Below, piece after piece: positions 1-6,807 of a stretch of DNA of 6,996 nucleotides. Positions within the stretch are counted from its first letter, which is position 1; each line of letters begins with the position of its first letter. The stretch covers positions 1-6,996 of the forward strand of contig JAHEGL010000068.1 of the NCBI GenBank assembly GCA_024645145.1, in the 5' to 3' direction. The translations under genes were made by a program, and so were the position numbers. The stretch is from Planktotalea sp. Lineage in GTDB: Bacteria > Pseudomonadota > Alphaproteobacteria > Rhodobacterales > Rhodobacteraceae. Below the pieces are notes generated by a model. The model ran no database searches. It was not told the origin of the DNA and saw nothing but the letters and a program-made list of their open reading frames with translations.

Positions 1-417
1 CTTGCGCTACAAGTCGTGCGCGACGGTGAAGGCGCGACGAAACTCATCGAAATCCAAGTGACGGGCGCTCTGAACGACGCGGACGCCCGCACTCACGGCT
101 TGGCCATTGCAAACTCGCCTTTGGTTAAAACGGCGATTGCCGGCGAAGACCCGAATTGGGGTCGCGTTGTTATGGCAATTGGAAAATCTGGTGCGCATGC
201 GGATCGTGACCTGTTGAATATTCGCTTTGGCGACATTCTCGTCGCTGACAAAGGCTGGGTCAGCCCCGACTATCGCGAGGACGACGGCGCCGCCTATATG
301 AAAAACGCACAGTTACAGATACGCGTCGATTTGGGATTAGGTTCTGGCAAAAGCACCGTCTGGACCTGCGATCTCACCCACGGCTACATCAGTATCAACG
401 CGGATTATCGGTCATGA
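1..417 (+). CDS. argJ: Glutamate N-acetyltransferase / amino-acid acetyltransferase ArgJ, C-terminal part (5' end outside window)
   Basis: ArgJ moves the acetyl group from N-acetylornithine to glutamate, and in bifunctional forms also acetylates glutamate from acetyl-CoA, in cytosolic arginine biosynthesis. Frame 1 is open from the first base and gives 138 residues before TGA. Seen directly: the family motif DPNWGR at fragment residues 50-55, the preceding [12 protein letters not shown] stretch, and the characteristic C-terminus [12 protein letters not shown]. From family knowledge, the protein is about 400 residues and self-cleaves at an internal Thr; that site lies upstream of the window, so what is seen here is the distal part of the beta chain. 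A GTG at position 16 is only an internal valine. The stop overlaps the next gene through ATGA, so the two are probably cotranscribed and translationally coupled. Mono- versus bifunctional activity cannot be decided from this fragment. Confidence 0.95.
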   Translation, partial: LALQVVRDGEGATKLIEIQVTGALNDADARTHGLAIANSPLVKTAIAGEDPNWGRVVMAIGKSGAHADRDLLNIRFGDILVADKGWVSPDYREDDGAAYMKNAQLQIRVDLGLGSGKSTVWTCDLTHGYISINADYRS

Positions 418-812
418 AAACTATCTTAGTCAGCGCTGTTGCGCTCATTGATGTCGACGGTCGTGTGCTTTTGGGTCAACGTCCCGAAGGGAAATCTATG
501 GCAGGGCTCTGGGAGTTCCCTGGCGGTAAAGTTGAAGCTGGCGAAACGCCTGAAGCCGCTTTGATCCGTGAACTGCAGGAAGAGCTTGGTATCGACACAT
601 GGGCTAGCTGCCTTGCTCCGTTAACCTTTGCCAGCCACAGTTATGACAACTTCCATCTGCTCATGCCGCTTTATGCCTGCCGCAAATGGGAAGGGATTCC
701 CCAATCTAAAGAGAATCAGGCACTTAAGTGGGTCCACGCCCGCGATCTAAGCAAGTATCCAATGCCAGAGGCCGATATTCCGTTGATTCCGATCCTGCGC
801 GATTGGCTTTGA
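414..812 (+). CDS. mutT: Nudix hydrolase, MutT type (8-oxo-dGTP diphosphatase)
   Basis: A 132-residue protein of normal MutT length. The complete Nudix box is visible: G38, E44, R52-E53, E56-E57, G59 and I60 fit G-x5-E-x7-R-E-U-x-E-E-x-G-U, the Mg-binding catalytic helix. The upstream segment with [18 protein letters not shown] is typical of MutT and MutY-related 8-oxoguanine sanitising enzymes, which hydrolyse 8-oxo-dGTP to the monophosphate and so prevent A:T to C:G transversions. The start ATG (414) sits in the ATGA overlap with the argJ stop. No convincing ribosome binding site precedes it, so translation probably depends on ribosomes finishing argJ. The link to argJ is positional rather than metabolic. 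The family is certain; substrate preference is inferred from the close match around the box, and a different nucleotide substrate remains possible. Confidence 0.9.
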   Translation: MKTILVSAVALIDVDGRVLLGQRPEGKSMAGLWEFPGGKVEAGETPEAALIRELQEELGIDTWASCLAPLTFASHSYDNFHLLMPLYACRKWEGIPQSKENQALKWVHARDLSKYPMPEADIPLIPILRDWL

Positions 813-906
813 TAGGGGAAACACTGAGACAAAGCGCCATATTTGATAAAATTGTTATAGAAACGTTAACAGTTTTGTGACAACCTAATGAAGCAATATC
901 GCATGT

Positions 907-923
907 GCCGGTGCTGCACCGGT
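907..923 (+). other. GC-rich hairpin just upstream of the ribosome binding site of the 44-codon gene
   Basis: CCGGTG (908-913) and CACCGG (917-922) are perfect inverted arms around the triplet CTG, with a G-T pair possible at 907/923. TTTCTT follows, then the GGGGGAG of the next gene starts 6 bp after the stem. It could be a weak terminator for argJ-mutT, a 5' mRNA structure affecting the next gene, or chance. The U-rich tail is too short and interrupted for a confident terminator call. Confidence 0.35.
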
Positions 924-928
924 TTCTT

Positions 929-935
929 GGGGGAG
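929..935 (+). promoter_or_regulatory. Ribosome binding site that sets the start of the 44-codon gene
   Basis: GGGGGAG lies 6 bp before the ATG at 942. The other in-frame ATG, at 888, has no purine-rich site in front of it and would place the hairpin at 907-923 inside the coding region. The site therefore favours the 44-residue product over a 62-residue one. Confidence 0.65.
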
Positions 936-941
936 AAAACC

Positions 942-1076
942 ATGCTTCGTACAATCATTTTGGGTACTTGTGTTCAAGTTCATGGTACTTTCGTTCGCGC
1001 GCTGAGTGATGGACGAATTGTTGTGTCTGTTGGGGACCGCGATTTCGCAGGTCAACCGATCTCTGCTGCTGCATAA
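942..1076 (+). CDS. Small protein of unknown function (44 aa)
   Basis: I do not recognise a characterised family. The product starts MLRTIILGTCVQVHG and contains one Cys (residue 10), a hydrophobic alternating stretch over residues 4-18, then a DGRIVVSVGDRDFAG segment and an Ala-rich end. The alternation of hydrophobic residues and the turn-forming DG, GD and AG pairs suggest a small beta-rich fold rather than a membrane peptide (inference). Support for a real gene: a strong ribosome binding site at correct spacing, TAA stop, and a strong terminator 31 bp downstream. It lies 129 bp after mutT, far enough to have its own promoter; the gap is AT-rich around 841-875, but I could not fix convincing -35/-10 boxes. 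I have an impression that similar short proteins occur in other Rhodobacteraceae, but that needs a search. Confidence 0.6.
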   Translation: MLRTIILGTCVQVHGTFVRALSDGRIVVSVGDRDFAGQPISAAA

Positions 1077-1106
1077 GCAGAAATTTTTAATCTTCACGTA
1101 CAAAGA

Positions 1107-1138
1107 AGGGGCCCAAGCAAACGCTTGAGCCCCTTTTT
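1107..1138. terminator. Shared convergent intrinsic terminator (44-codon gene / infB)
   Basis: The arms 1107-1118 and 1123-1134 pair in 11 of 12 positions (one C-A mismatch at 1113/1128) around the loop AAAC. On the + strand the stem runs into TTTTT (1134-1138), a strong intrinsic terminator for the 44-codon gene. On the - strand the same stem is followed by TTCTTTGT, a weaker but usable U-rich tail, 25 bp beyond the infB stop. It therefore probably ends both convergent transcripts. Confidence 0.85.
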
Positions 1139-1159
1139 CTATATCTATTGGCCGAAACT

Positions 1160-3646
1160 TTAGTCGAGATTGCGTTCAACTTCTTCACGCTCAAAGATCT
1201 CGATCACGTCATCCGCACGGATATCGTCGTAGTTCTCAAACGCCATACCGCATTCCTGACCAGACTGCACTTCCGCAACCTCGTCTTTGAAACGCTTGAG
1301 CGTCTTGAGCGTGCCTTCGTGAATAACCACGTTGTCACGCAGCAAACGAACACCCGCAGAACGACGCGCAACGCCTTCTGTAACCAAGCAACCCGCAACT
1401 TTGCCGATACCCGTAACTTTGAACACCTCTTTGATGTTCGCATAACCGATAAAGTTCTCGCGAATCTCCGCACTCAGCAAACCGGACGCGGCCGCTTTCA
1501 CATCATCAACGAGGTCGTAAATGATCGAATAGTAGCGAATTTCGACGCCTTTTTGGTTGGCCGTGTTACGCGCAGATGTATTCGCACGCACGTTAAAGCC
1601 CATGATCGGCGCGCCAGATGCTTCGGCCAGACCAATGTCGCTCTCCGTAATCGCGCCAACACCAGAGTGTAGAACACGAACGCGGACTTCATCGTTACCG
1701 ATTTTCGCCATCGCCTGAACAATCGCTTCCGCAGAACCCTGAACGTCGGCCTTCACGAGGATCGGCATTTCAGAAACGTTCTCGTCCGCTTTCGCGTTCG
1801 CCATCAACTGCTCTAGCGTTGTTGCAGCACCTGCAGCCGCGCGTTTGTCTTTTGCAGCTTTCTCACGGTACTCAGCGATTTCACGCGCTTGCGCATCGGT
1901 CTCAACCACGTTCAAAACATCGCCCGCTTCAGGTGTACCGTTAAGACCAAGGACCTCAACAGGAACCGAAGGACCCGCTTCTTTGACACGCTCGCCGTGA
2001 TCGTTGATCAGCGCGCGGACCTTACCGTGCTGCTCACCCACAACGAAGATATCGCCAACGCGCAGCGTACCAGTCTGAACCAGAACAGTCGCAACAGGGC
2101 CTCGACCCACGTCTAGCTGAGCCTCAATAACAGCGCCAACAGCGGCGCGATCTGGGTTGGCTTTCAGCTCCAAGATTTCCGACTGCAATGCAATCGCTTC
2201 AAGCAACTGATCCAAACCCTGACCTGTGATCGCAGAAACTTCAACGTCCTGCACATCACCGGACATCTTCTCAACAATGACCTCGTGCTGGAGCAAGTCC
2301 GTACGCACTTTGTCAGGGTTCGCTTCAGGGCGGTCGATCTTGTTGATTGCAACAATCATCGGAACGCCCGCTGCTTTAGCGTGGTTAATTGCTTCGATGG
2401 TTTGCGGCATAACCGCATCATCTGCGGCAACAACCAGAACAACGATATCCGTGACCTGAGCACCGCGAGAACGCATAGACGTAAACGCCGCGTGACCCGG
2501 TGTATCGAGGAAGCTGAGTACAGCGCCATTATCTGTCGTGACCTGATACGCACCGATATGCTGCGTGATGCCACCAGCTTCGCCAGCTACAACTTTCGCA
2601 TTTCGGATCGCATCCAGCAAAGATGTCTTACCGTGGTCAACATGGCCCATGATTGTGATGATCGGTGGGCGACCGACGAGATCTTTTTCGTCGTCAACAA
2701 CCTCAGTGATCACATCTTCAACGTCCGCATCGGAAACACGCACAACCTTGTGGCCGAACTCTTCGATGATGAGCTCAGCTGTATCGGCATCAATCGTCTC
2801 GTTCTGCGTCACCATCATACCGTTGGTCATCAGCGCCTTAACAACTGCGCCTGTCTTCTCGGCCATACGTGCCGCCAGTTCGGACACGACAATCGCTGGA
2901 GGCAACTGAACATCGCGGATAATCTTTTCGCGCTCAACCGTGCCACCCATCGCCTTTTGACGCGCGCGCTCTTGCTTACGCTTCATTGCGGCCATGGACT
3001 TGTGGCGACCGTCTCCGCCGCCAAGCGCTTGATTCAATGTCAGCTTGCCACTGCGACGACCGTCATTTGCACCCGCTTTACCACGCTGATTGCGCTGATC
3101 GCGTTCGCGATCGGCTTTGCGCGGTGTAGCGGCTGGTGCTGGCTTGTTCGGAGCAGGACGCGACGCTGGAACAGGCTTGTCAGCAGCAGGGGCAGCAGCA
3201 ACACGCGCTGCGTCTTCAGCTGCGCGCTTGGCCGCTTCTTCAGCTTCAGCTTTCGCTTTGGCACGCTCTGCGCGCTCCTGCTCTTCTTTTTCTTTCGCCT
3301 CGATCTCGGCGCGACGGCGTTCGCGATCTGCTGCGCGCGCTTTCTCTTCTGCTTCGCGGCGCGCAGCGTCTTCGTCTTCGCGTGCTTTCGCAGCTTGGAC
3401 CGCCTTTAGACGACGCTCCATTTCCACATCAGTGATACCCGCTGGACGTTTCGCGGGGTTCGCGCTCACAGTTGCACCGCTCGCCTGAGGCTTGGGCGCA
3501 CCCGGCTTGGGCACAACAATGCGCTTGCGCTTGGTCTCGACGACCACGTTCTTCGTGCGGCCGTGGCTGAAGCTTTGCTTTACATTAGAGGGACGCGAGC
3601 CGGTGCCGCGCAGTCCCAATGTCTTTTTGCCGTCGTTATCGCTCAT
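1160..3646 (-). CDS. infB: Translation initiation factor IF-2
   Basis: IF-2 is the GTPase that delivers initiator fMet-tRNA to the 30S subunit and promotes 50S joining. The protein has 828 residues, within the family range. Domains by eye: basic N-terminal segment (1-70) with the alpha-proteobacterial [14 protein letters not shown] stretch; a long Lys/Glu/Ala/Arg-rich, probably helical region (75-150); a Pro/Ala-rich linker (150-185); the second IF2_N module (about 240-300); G domain with G1 GHVDHGKT (334-341), GGITQHIG (358-365), DTPGH (381-385) and NKID (435-438); then domain II (about 505-590), domain III (about 625-720) and the fMet-tRNA-binding C-terminal domain (about 730-828, with [14 protein letters not shown]). 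G5 reads SAITG where SAK is common; this is unlikely to abolish function. The ATG overlaps the ylxR stop (ATGA), and AAAGGA lies 13 bp upstream. It is the last gene of the operon. Confidence 0.97.
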   Translation of the reverse strand: MSDNDGKKTLGLRGTGSRPSNVKQSFSHGRTKNVVVETKRKRIVVPKPGAPKPQASGATVSANPAKRPAGITDVEMERRLKAVQAAKAREDEDAARREAEEKARAADRERRRAEIEAKEKEEQERAERAKAKAEAEEAAKRAAEDAARVAAAPAADKPVPASRPAPNKPAPAATPRKADRERDQRNQRGKAGANDGRRSGKLTLNQALGGGDGRHKSMAAMKRKQERARQKAMGGTVEREKIIRDVQLPPAIVVSELAARMAEKTGAVVKALMTNGMMVTQNETIDADTAELIIEEFGHKVVRVSDADVEDVITEVVDDEKDLVGRPPIITIMGHVDHGKTSLLDAIRNAKVVAGEAGGITQHIGAYQVTTDNGAVLSFLDTPGHAAFTSMRSRGAQVTDIVVLVVAADDAVMPQTIEAINHAKAAGVPMIVAINKIDRPEANPDKVRTDLLQHEVIVEKMSGDVQDVEVSAITGQGLDQLLEAIALQSEILELKANPDRAAVGAVIEAQLDVGRGPVATVLVQTGTLRVGDIFVVGEQHGKVRALINDHGERVKEAGPSVPVEVLGLNGTPEAGDVLNVVETDAQAREIAEYREKAAKDKRAAAGAATTLEQLMANAKADENVSEMPILVKADVQGSAEAIVQAMAKIGNDEVRVRVLHSGVGAITESDIGLAEASGAPIMGFNVRANTSARNTANQKGVEIRYYSIIYDLVDDVKAAASGLLSAEIRENFIGYANIKEVFKVTGIGKVAGCLVTEGVARRSAGVRLLRDNVVIHEGTLKTLKRFKDEVAEVQSGQECGMAFENYDDIRADDVIEIFEREEVERNLD

Positions 3647-4275
3647 TTAGCTGTCTTTTCCTTTCGGACGGCCCCTGCCGTCACTACTTCTCGTATCGCT
3701 TTTAATCTTTGGGCTTCCTCTACTACACGAGAGGTGAGTCCACCAGCGCTTAGCGCGCCATGTATCACAGTCTGTCGCCCAAAAGCCAATCCTAGCTCAT
3801 CTGCCGTTAACCAACCGATGAAACTACCGTAGTGCGGCGTACTCAATTTCGACTTGCCGCGCTCTGATCCGTCACTGGCCTGAATAAGCACTTCTGCCTC
3901 TTCATTCATCAGCCAGCTTTTAACTTTTTCGTACCCTGCGACCGCGCCGCCGCCCTTACGTGCAAGGCTAATCAATTCAACCAAGCGCCGCGTCACTTGC
4001 GCTTCAACTTCGGCGACAAGGTCTTCGGGCACTTTCACAGGCATCTTGGCGCTGCGCGAGAAAAAATTCTTGCTGACCGCCTTTTCAAGCGCTGATTTAT
4101 CAGCAGAAACCCATATACCACGACCGGGCAGTTTTCCCAAAACATCAGGAACAATCTGCGCATCAGGCCCAACAACAAAGCGGATCATACTGGATATAGG
4201 AAGAGTTTCCCGTGTCGCAATACACTGGCGCTCTGGTCCGTTGGACCGATCTTTGGATGTACCGCCGCGCGTCAC
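3643..4275 (-). CDS. ylxR: YlxR-family RNA-binding protein with C-terminal L7Ae-like domain
   Basis: I place the start at GTG 4275, giving 210 residues ([18 protein letters not shown]...), because AGAGG lies 9 bp upstream and because extending further would run back into nusA. Residues 14-85 match the YlxR (DUF448) fold: PERQCIAT (14-21), IRFVVGPD (31-38) and [11 protein letters not shown] (49-59). Residues 95-185 look like an L7Ae/L30e module: [19 protein letters not shown] (100-118), [13 protein letters not shown] (129-141) and [12 protein letters not shown] (161-172). Firmicutes encode the two domains as separate genes (ylxR, ylxQ) at this same place; alphaproteobacteria carry the fused form. 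The cellular role is not well settled: RNA binding is inferred from both folds, and the nusA-infB setting implies a link to transcription or ribosome assembly. TGA overlaps the infB ATG. Confidence 0.92.
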   Translation of the reverse strand: MTRGGTSKDRSNGPERQCIATRETLPISSMIRFVVGPDAQIVPDVLGKLPGRGIWVSADKSALEKAVSKNFFSRSAKMPVKVPEDLVAEVEAQVTRRLVELISLARKGGGAVAGYEKVKSWLMNEEAEVLIQASDGSERGKSKLSTPHYGSFIGWLTADELGLAFGRQTVIHGALSAGGLTSRVVEEAQRLKAIREVVTAGAVRKEKTAK

Positions 4276-4287
4276 TCTAAGAAACCT

Positions 4288-4311
4288 CTGAGGCCTGAGA
4301 TCAGACCTCAG
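4288..4311 (-). promoter_or_regulatory. Hairpin across the nusA stop and ylxR ribosome binding site
   Basis: Arms 4288-4293 and 4306-4311 (CTGAGG/CCTCAG) pair fully, followed by one mismatch and three inner pairs (4295-4297 with 4302-4304) around a 4-nt loop. The structure contains the nusA stop (4303-4301), and its distal arm touches the ylxR ribosome binding site AGAGG (4289-4285). No U-run follows, so it is not a terminator. A plausible reading is that ribosomes ending nusA melt it and expose the ylxR start. By-eye folding only. Confidence 0.35.
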
Positions 4312-5914
4312 CCTCCTCAGATGCTTCAGCGTCGTCTTCAGCAGCTGCTTCCAACTCAGCAGGATCAACCCAACCAAGTAGAACACGCGCTGTCATAATC
4401 ATGGTCTGGGCTTCCTCAAGCTCCATTCCAAATTGCTCTAGCAAGCCATCGTCTTTGACACGCTCGCCATCAACAGTGGTCCAGCCACCTGCCAACTCCC
4501 AGTCCGCGCAAGTCGCGAAATCTTCAAGAGTTTTGACGCCATCTTCAGCCAAAACTTCGACCATCTGGGGCGAAAGGCCTTCAAATGTGATCAGGCTATC
4601 CTCTGCACCAAGCTCACGCGCTTTTGCCAATGCTTCCGCTGCTTTTGCTTCTAGGAATTCACGTGCGCGGGCCTGCAATTCACCGGCTGTATCTTCATCA
4701 ACACCGTCGATAACCAGCAGCTCATCAAGCTCAACGTAAGCGACTTCTTCAAGGTTGGTGAAACCTTCAGACACAAGCAATTGCGCAAAGAATTCATCAA
4801 CATCAAGCGCGCCCATGAACAACTTCGTGCGAAGTTCAAACTCGGCCTGACGGCGCTTGCTCTCTTCTTCTTCAGTCATGATGTCGATGTCGAGGTTCGT
4901 AAGCTGTGACGCCAAACGCACGTTCTGACCACGACGACCAATCGCCAAAGACAGCTGCTCATCAGGAACTACAACTTCGATCTTGCCCGCTTCTTCGTCG
5001 AGAACAACTTTAGAAACTTCCGCAGGCTGCAACGCATTCACAAGGAACGTTGGCTGATCTTCGTTCCACGGGATGATGTCGATCTTTTCGCCCTGAAGCT
5101 CATTCACAACGGCCTGAACACGCGAGCCACGCATACCAACGCAAGCACCAACAGGGTCGATAGAACCGTCATGCGAAATCACAGCAATCTTGGCGCGCGA
5201 ACCAGGATCGCGGGCAACCGCTTTGATTTCAATGATGTTGTCGTAAATTTCTGGCACTTCCATCTTGAACAGCTCGGCCATGAACTCTGGCGCTGTACGG
5301 GAGAGGAAAATCTGCGGGCCACGTGCTTCGCGACGCACATCTTTGATGAAGCAACGGATACGGTCGTTCGGGCGATAGCTCTCGCGACCGATCTTTTCGT
5401 TACGGCGCAGAATGCCTTCGCCGCGACCCACGTCAACGATCACGTTGCCATACTCTTCACGCTTAACGACACCATTGATGATTGTGCCTGCGCGATCTTG
5501 AAATTCTTCGAACTGACGATCACGCTCAGCTTCGCGAACCTTCTGCAAAATAACCTGCTTGGCAGATTGCGCAGCGATGCGACCCATTTCTACTGGCGGA
5601 ACTTCCTCAACAAACGTAGCGCCCACTTCTGGATCAGCCATATATTGCTTGGCTTGCTCGACGGTGAATTCTGCCTGATAGTTCTCAAGCTCTTCATCCT
5701 CAACAACTGTGCGCACACGTGTAAATGTCGCACGACCTGTTTTGCGGTCAATCGCGACACGGATGTCCATCTCAGCGCCGTAACGCGACTTCGCCGCACG
5801 GGCGAGGCTTTCCTCCATTGCCTCAATAACAAGACCCGGATCGATCATCTTTTCGCGCGCAACCGCTTCTGCGGTTTGCAACAGCTCTAGCTGGTTCGCT
5901 GAGGTGATAGCCAT
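4301..5914 (-). CDS. nusA: Transcription termination/antitermination factor NusA
   Basis: NusA binds RNA polymerase and nascent RNA, modulating pausing, intrinsic and Rho-dependent termination and antitermination. The 537-residue protein has the full domain order: polymerase-binding N-terminal domain (about 1-130, including MIDPGLVIEAMEESLARAA), S1 domain (about 137-205, GTIINGVVKREEYGNVIVDVG at its start), KH1 with the GMRG loop (260-263), KH2 with GRRG (326-329), and a C-terminal part with two helix-hairpin-helix-like acidic repeats (about 370-425 and 440-515). The last 20 residues are strongly acidic. The start is firm: GGAGGAG (5929-5923) lies 8 bp before ATG and is encoded by the last codons of rimP, whose stop ends 2 bp before the ATG, so the two genes are coupled. 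As NusA affects hairpin termination, the terminator in the operon leader could give feedback control (inference). Confidence 0.98.
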   Translation of the reverse strand: MAITSANQLELLQTAEAVAREKMIDPGLVIEAMEESLARAAKSRYGAEMDIRVAIDRKTGRATFTRVRTVVEDEELENYQAEFTVEQAKQYMADPEVGATFVEEVPPVEMGRIAAQSAKQVILQKVREAERDRQFEEFQDRAGTIINGVVKREEYGNVIVDVGRGEGILRRNEKIGRESYRPNDRIRCFIKDVRREARGPQIFLSRTAPEFMAELFKMEVPEIYDNIIEIKAVARDPGSRAKIAVISHDGSIDPVGACVGMRGSRVQAVVNELQGEKIDIIPWNEDQPTFLVNALQPAEVSKVVLDEEAGKIEVVVPDEQLSLAIGRRGQNVRLASQLTNLDIDIMTEEEESKRRQAEFELRTKLFMGALDVDEFFAQLLVSEGFTNLEEVAYVELDELLVIDGVDEDTAGELQARAREFLEAKAAEALAKARELGAEDSLITFEGLSPQMVEVLAEDGVKTLEDFATCADWELAGGWTTVDGERVKDDGLLEQFGMELEEAQTMIMTARVLLGWVDPAELEAAAEDDAEASEEAEV

Positions 5915-5916
5915 GG

Positions 5917-6498
5917 TTATTTCTCCTCCGACAACGGCGTTTCGTCCGTTTCAATTTCGTCAAATTCATCTTCGTTAATTTCGCCTGCGGCTTTGCGCTG
6001 GCGGAGCATTTCTGTGATCAACTCATCCGTCAGAACCAGCTTGGCATCGCTGAGCCAATCGAAGTTCAAGCCTACTGTGCCCTCTTCAATGTTGATCAGC
6101 ACATCATTGCCCTCAACACCCGCAAGCTGCCCCTTGAAACGACGACGGCCATCAATCAGCTCGGTCGTTTCAATTTTAGCTTCATATCCCTCAAACGTCG
6201 CAAAATCCTTAAGACGTGTTAAAGGACGATCAATACCAGGGCTGGAGACTTCGAGCGTGTATTCGTCGATAATCGGATCTTCGACATCAAGCGTCGCACC
6301 AACGGCGGTGCTGATTTCAGCACATTGATCAACCTCGATCCCGCCCTCAGGGCGTTCAGCCATGATCTGCAACGTCGTCGTCTTGCCAGACATCAAACGC
6401 ACGCGCACCAGTTCAAACCCGAGATCTTCAATCACAGGCGTGATGATCCCAGCTAAGCGTTGGTCGATAGCAGCTTTTGCAATCAAATCGTTGTTCAT
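5917..6498 (-). CDS. rimP: Ribosome maturation factor RimP
   Basis: RimP binds the 30S subunit during assembly and aids 16S rRNA maturation around the S12 region. The start chosen is ATG 6498 ([15 protein letters not shown]), with TAGGA about 6 bp upstream, giving 193 residues. The frame stays open to a GTG at 6639, but that would translate through the terminator hairpin at 6526-6549 and adds residues unlike any RimP. The N-terminal domain (about 1-93) carries [12 protein letters not shown] and the family motif SSPGIDRPL (85-93); the SH3-like C-terminal domain spans about 97-162. The tail (163-193) is Glu/Asp-rich and makes the protein about 40 residues longer than the E. coli form; such extensions are usual in alphaproteobacteria. 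It is the first gene of the operon with nusA, ylxR and infB. Confidence 0.95.
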   Translation of the reverse strand: MNNDLIAKAAIDQRLAGIITPVIEDLGFELVRVRLMSGKTTTLQIMAERPEGGIEVDQCAEISTAVGATLDVEDPIIDEYTLEVSSPGIDRPLTRLKDFATFEGYEAKIETTELIDGRRRFKGQLAGVEGNDVLINIEEGTVGLNFDWLSDAKLVLTDELITEMLRQRKAAGEINEDEFDEIETDETPLSEEK

Positions 6499-6525
6499 AA
6501 CGCATCCTACCCAGTGTATGGGCAC

Positions 6526-6549
6526 AAAAAAACGGGCGCACGGCCCGTT
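6526..6549 (-). terminator. Intrinsic terminator in the rimP leader (probable attenuator)
   Basis: Read on the - strand, AACGGGC (6549-6543) and GCCCGTT (6537-6531) form a perfect 7-bp stem around CGTGC, followed directly by more T residues so that seven T in a row span 6532-6526. It lies 28 bp before the rimP ATG with no gene in between. On the + strand no T-run follows, so it acts only toward rimP. It either attenuates the operon or stops readthrough from the upstream pip gene. A leader element called rimP leader exists in Rfam as a putative attenuator; whether this sequence matches it was not tested. Confidence 0.75.
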
Positions 6550-6577
6550 ACAAAAGTTCCGGTGGAGCGTTTGGTTT

Positions 6578-6629
6578 GGACCCAGCCGCGCCGCTGTTAA
6601 GAGGCATATAGACAAGAGTAACTGAGTCC
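6578..6629 (-). ncRNA. Candidate structured 5' leader of the rimP operon
   Basis: Read on the - strand, GGACTCAG (6629-6622) can pair with CTGGGTCC (6585-6578) in an 8-bp helix (one U-G pair) closing a 36-nt loop, 28 bp upstream of the leader terminator. Part of that loop (GGCGCG, 6592-6587) could instead pair with TGCGCC (6540-6535) in the terminator's loop and 3' arm, which would be an antitermination choice. This is a by-eye proposal without energy or covariation support. Confidence 0.3.
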
Positions 6630-6687
6630 GCAAGGCCACATGTCACAATTACAAAGCAACACCCCTCGAAGTTAGCAACATCTTCTA

Positions 6688-6717
6688 TTGCGGCGCGTAC
6701 TGCTTAAAGATTATATT
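6688..6717 (+). promoter_or_regulatory. Possible + strand promoter for a small RNA
   Basis: TTGCGG (6688-6693) and TATATT (6712-6717) are separated by 18 bp, a fair -10 with a poor -35. Its interest comes only from the strong + strand terminator downstream with no + strand gene between. An AT-rich segment gives such matches easily. Confidence 0.22.
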
Positions 6718-6723
6718 ATCAAA

Positions 6724-6807
6724 GGAAACACACTTTTTACGTGCAAATCCTTCCTTGTTGTAACGAGTTCTCAGTTAAGGCCGCCCTCTCACCGAGCGGT
6801 CTTTTTT
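6724..6807 (+). ncRNA. Candidate small RNA (about 85 nt) between pip and rimP
   Basis: The segment runs from the expected start of the possible promoter to the T-run of a strong terminator. It contains no reading frame with a ribosome binding site. It has a pyrimidine-rich ATCCTTCCTTG (6748-6758) resembling unpaired anti-Shine-Dalgarno segments of regulatory RNAs, then a terminator hairpin with six T. The terminator is solid; the start, and the existence of the RNA, are inferred. The alternative is that the hairpin only serves pip. Confidence 0.28.
6777..6807 (+). terminator. Intrinsic terminator, + strand, overlapping the pip stop
   Basis: AAGGCCGC (6777-6784) pairs with GCGGTCTT (6796-6803) in 8 pairs, including one G-T; inner pairs T6787-A6795 and C6788-G6794 are possible past a CC bulge. 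TTTTTT (6802-6807) follows. On the - strand the same stem follows the pip stop but is trailed by TTAACTG, a poor tail. The strong direction is therefore +, where no protein gene lies upstream. Confidence 0.72.

Larger units (their letters stand above)
6499..6805. other. Intergenic region: rimP operon leader and possible + strand small RNA
   Basis: No reading frame here looks like a protein. There is no tRNA: in E. coli the initiator tRNA gene metY precedes rimP, but no cloverleaf or initiator anticodon arm is visible. Read on the - strand it holds a long-range helix and an intrinsic terminator before rimP. Read on the + strand it holds a terminator at the right end and an AT-rich segment (6705-6725) that could carry a promoter in either direction. 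On the - strand that segment contains a TATAAT (6715-6710), but no good -35 lies 16-18 bp upstream, so the rimP promoter is not assigned. Confidence 0.6.

Noticed and set aside
843..871. TTGATA and TTAACA at 17-bp spacing as a promoter for the small gene
   Set aside because: The -10 match is poor and the segment is AT-rich, so chance matches are likely; a promoter somewhere in 813-930 is plausible but cannot be placed.
888..941. Longer start (ATG 888) for the small gene, adding a Cys-rich MKQYRMCRCC segment
   Set aside because: No ribosome binding site before 888, whereas GGGGGAG precedes 942; the added segment coincides with an inverted repeat.
1148..1672. 174-codon open frame on the + strand opposite the infB 3' end
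   Set aside because: Antisense to the conserved C-terminal domain of IF-2 and starts just after the terminator; no motif seen.
2285..3409. 374-codon open frame on the + strand opposite infB
   Set aside because: It lies wholly antisense to an intact IF-2 gene. Its product is rich in Cys, Arg and Phe with no recognisable motif, as expected from the complement of a Lys/Glu/Ala-rich coding region.
3060..3430. Low-complexity Ala/Glu/Lys/Arg-rich stretch as a repeat element
   Set aside because: It is the usual charged N-terminal region of IF-2, in frame and without exact tandem units.
5171..5890. 239-codon open frame on the + strand opposite nusA
   Set aside because: Fully antisense to a complete NusA gene, no ribosome binding site or family motif; a coding shadow.
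6499..6639. N-terminal extension of RimP to GTG 6639
   Set aside because: It would translate through a clear intrinsic terminator and add 47 residues unlike RimP; ATG 6498 has a ribosome binding site and gives the expected N-terminus.
6550..6700. Initiator tRNA gene before rimP, as in E. coli
   Set aside because: No acceptor stem, T-arm consensus or CAT anticodon arm could be found on the - strand.
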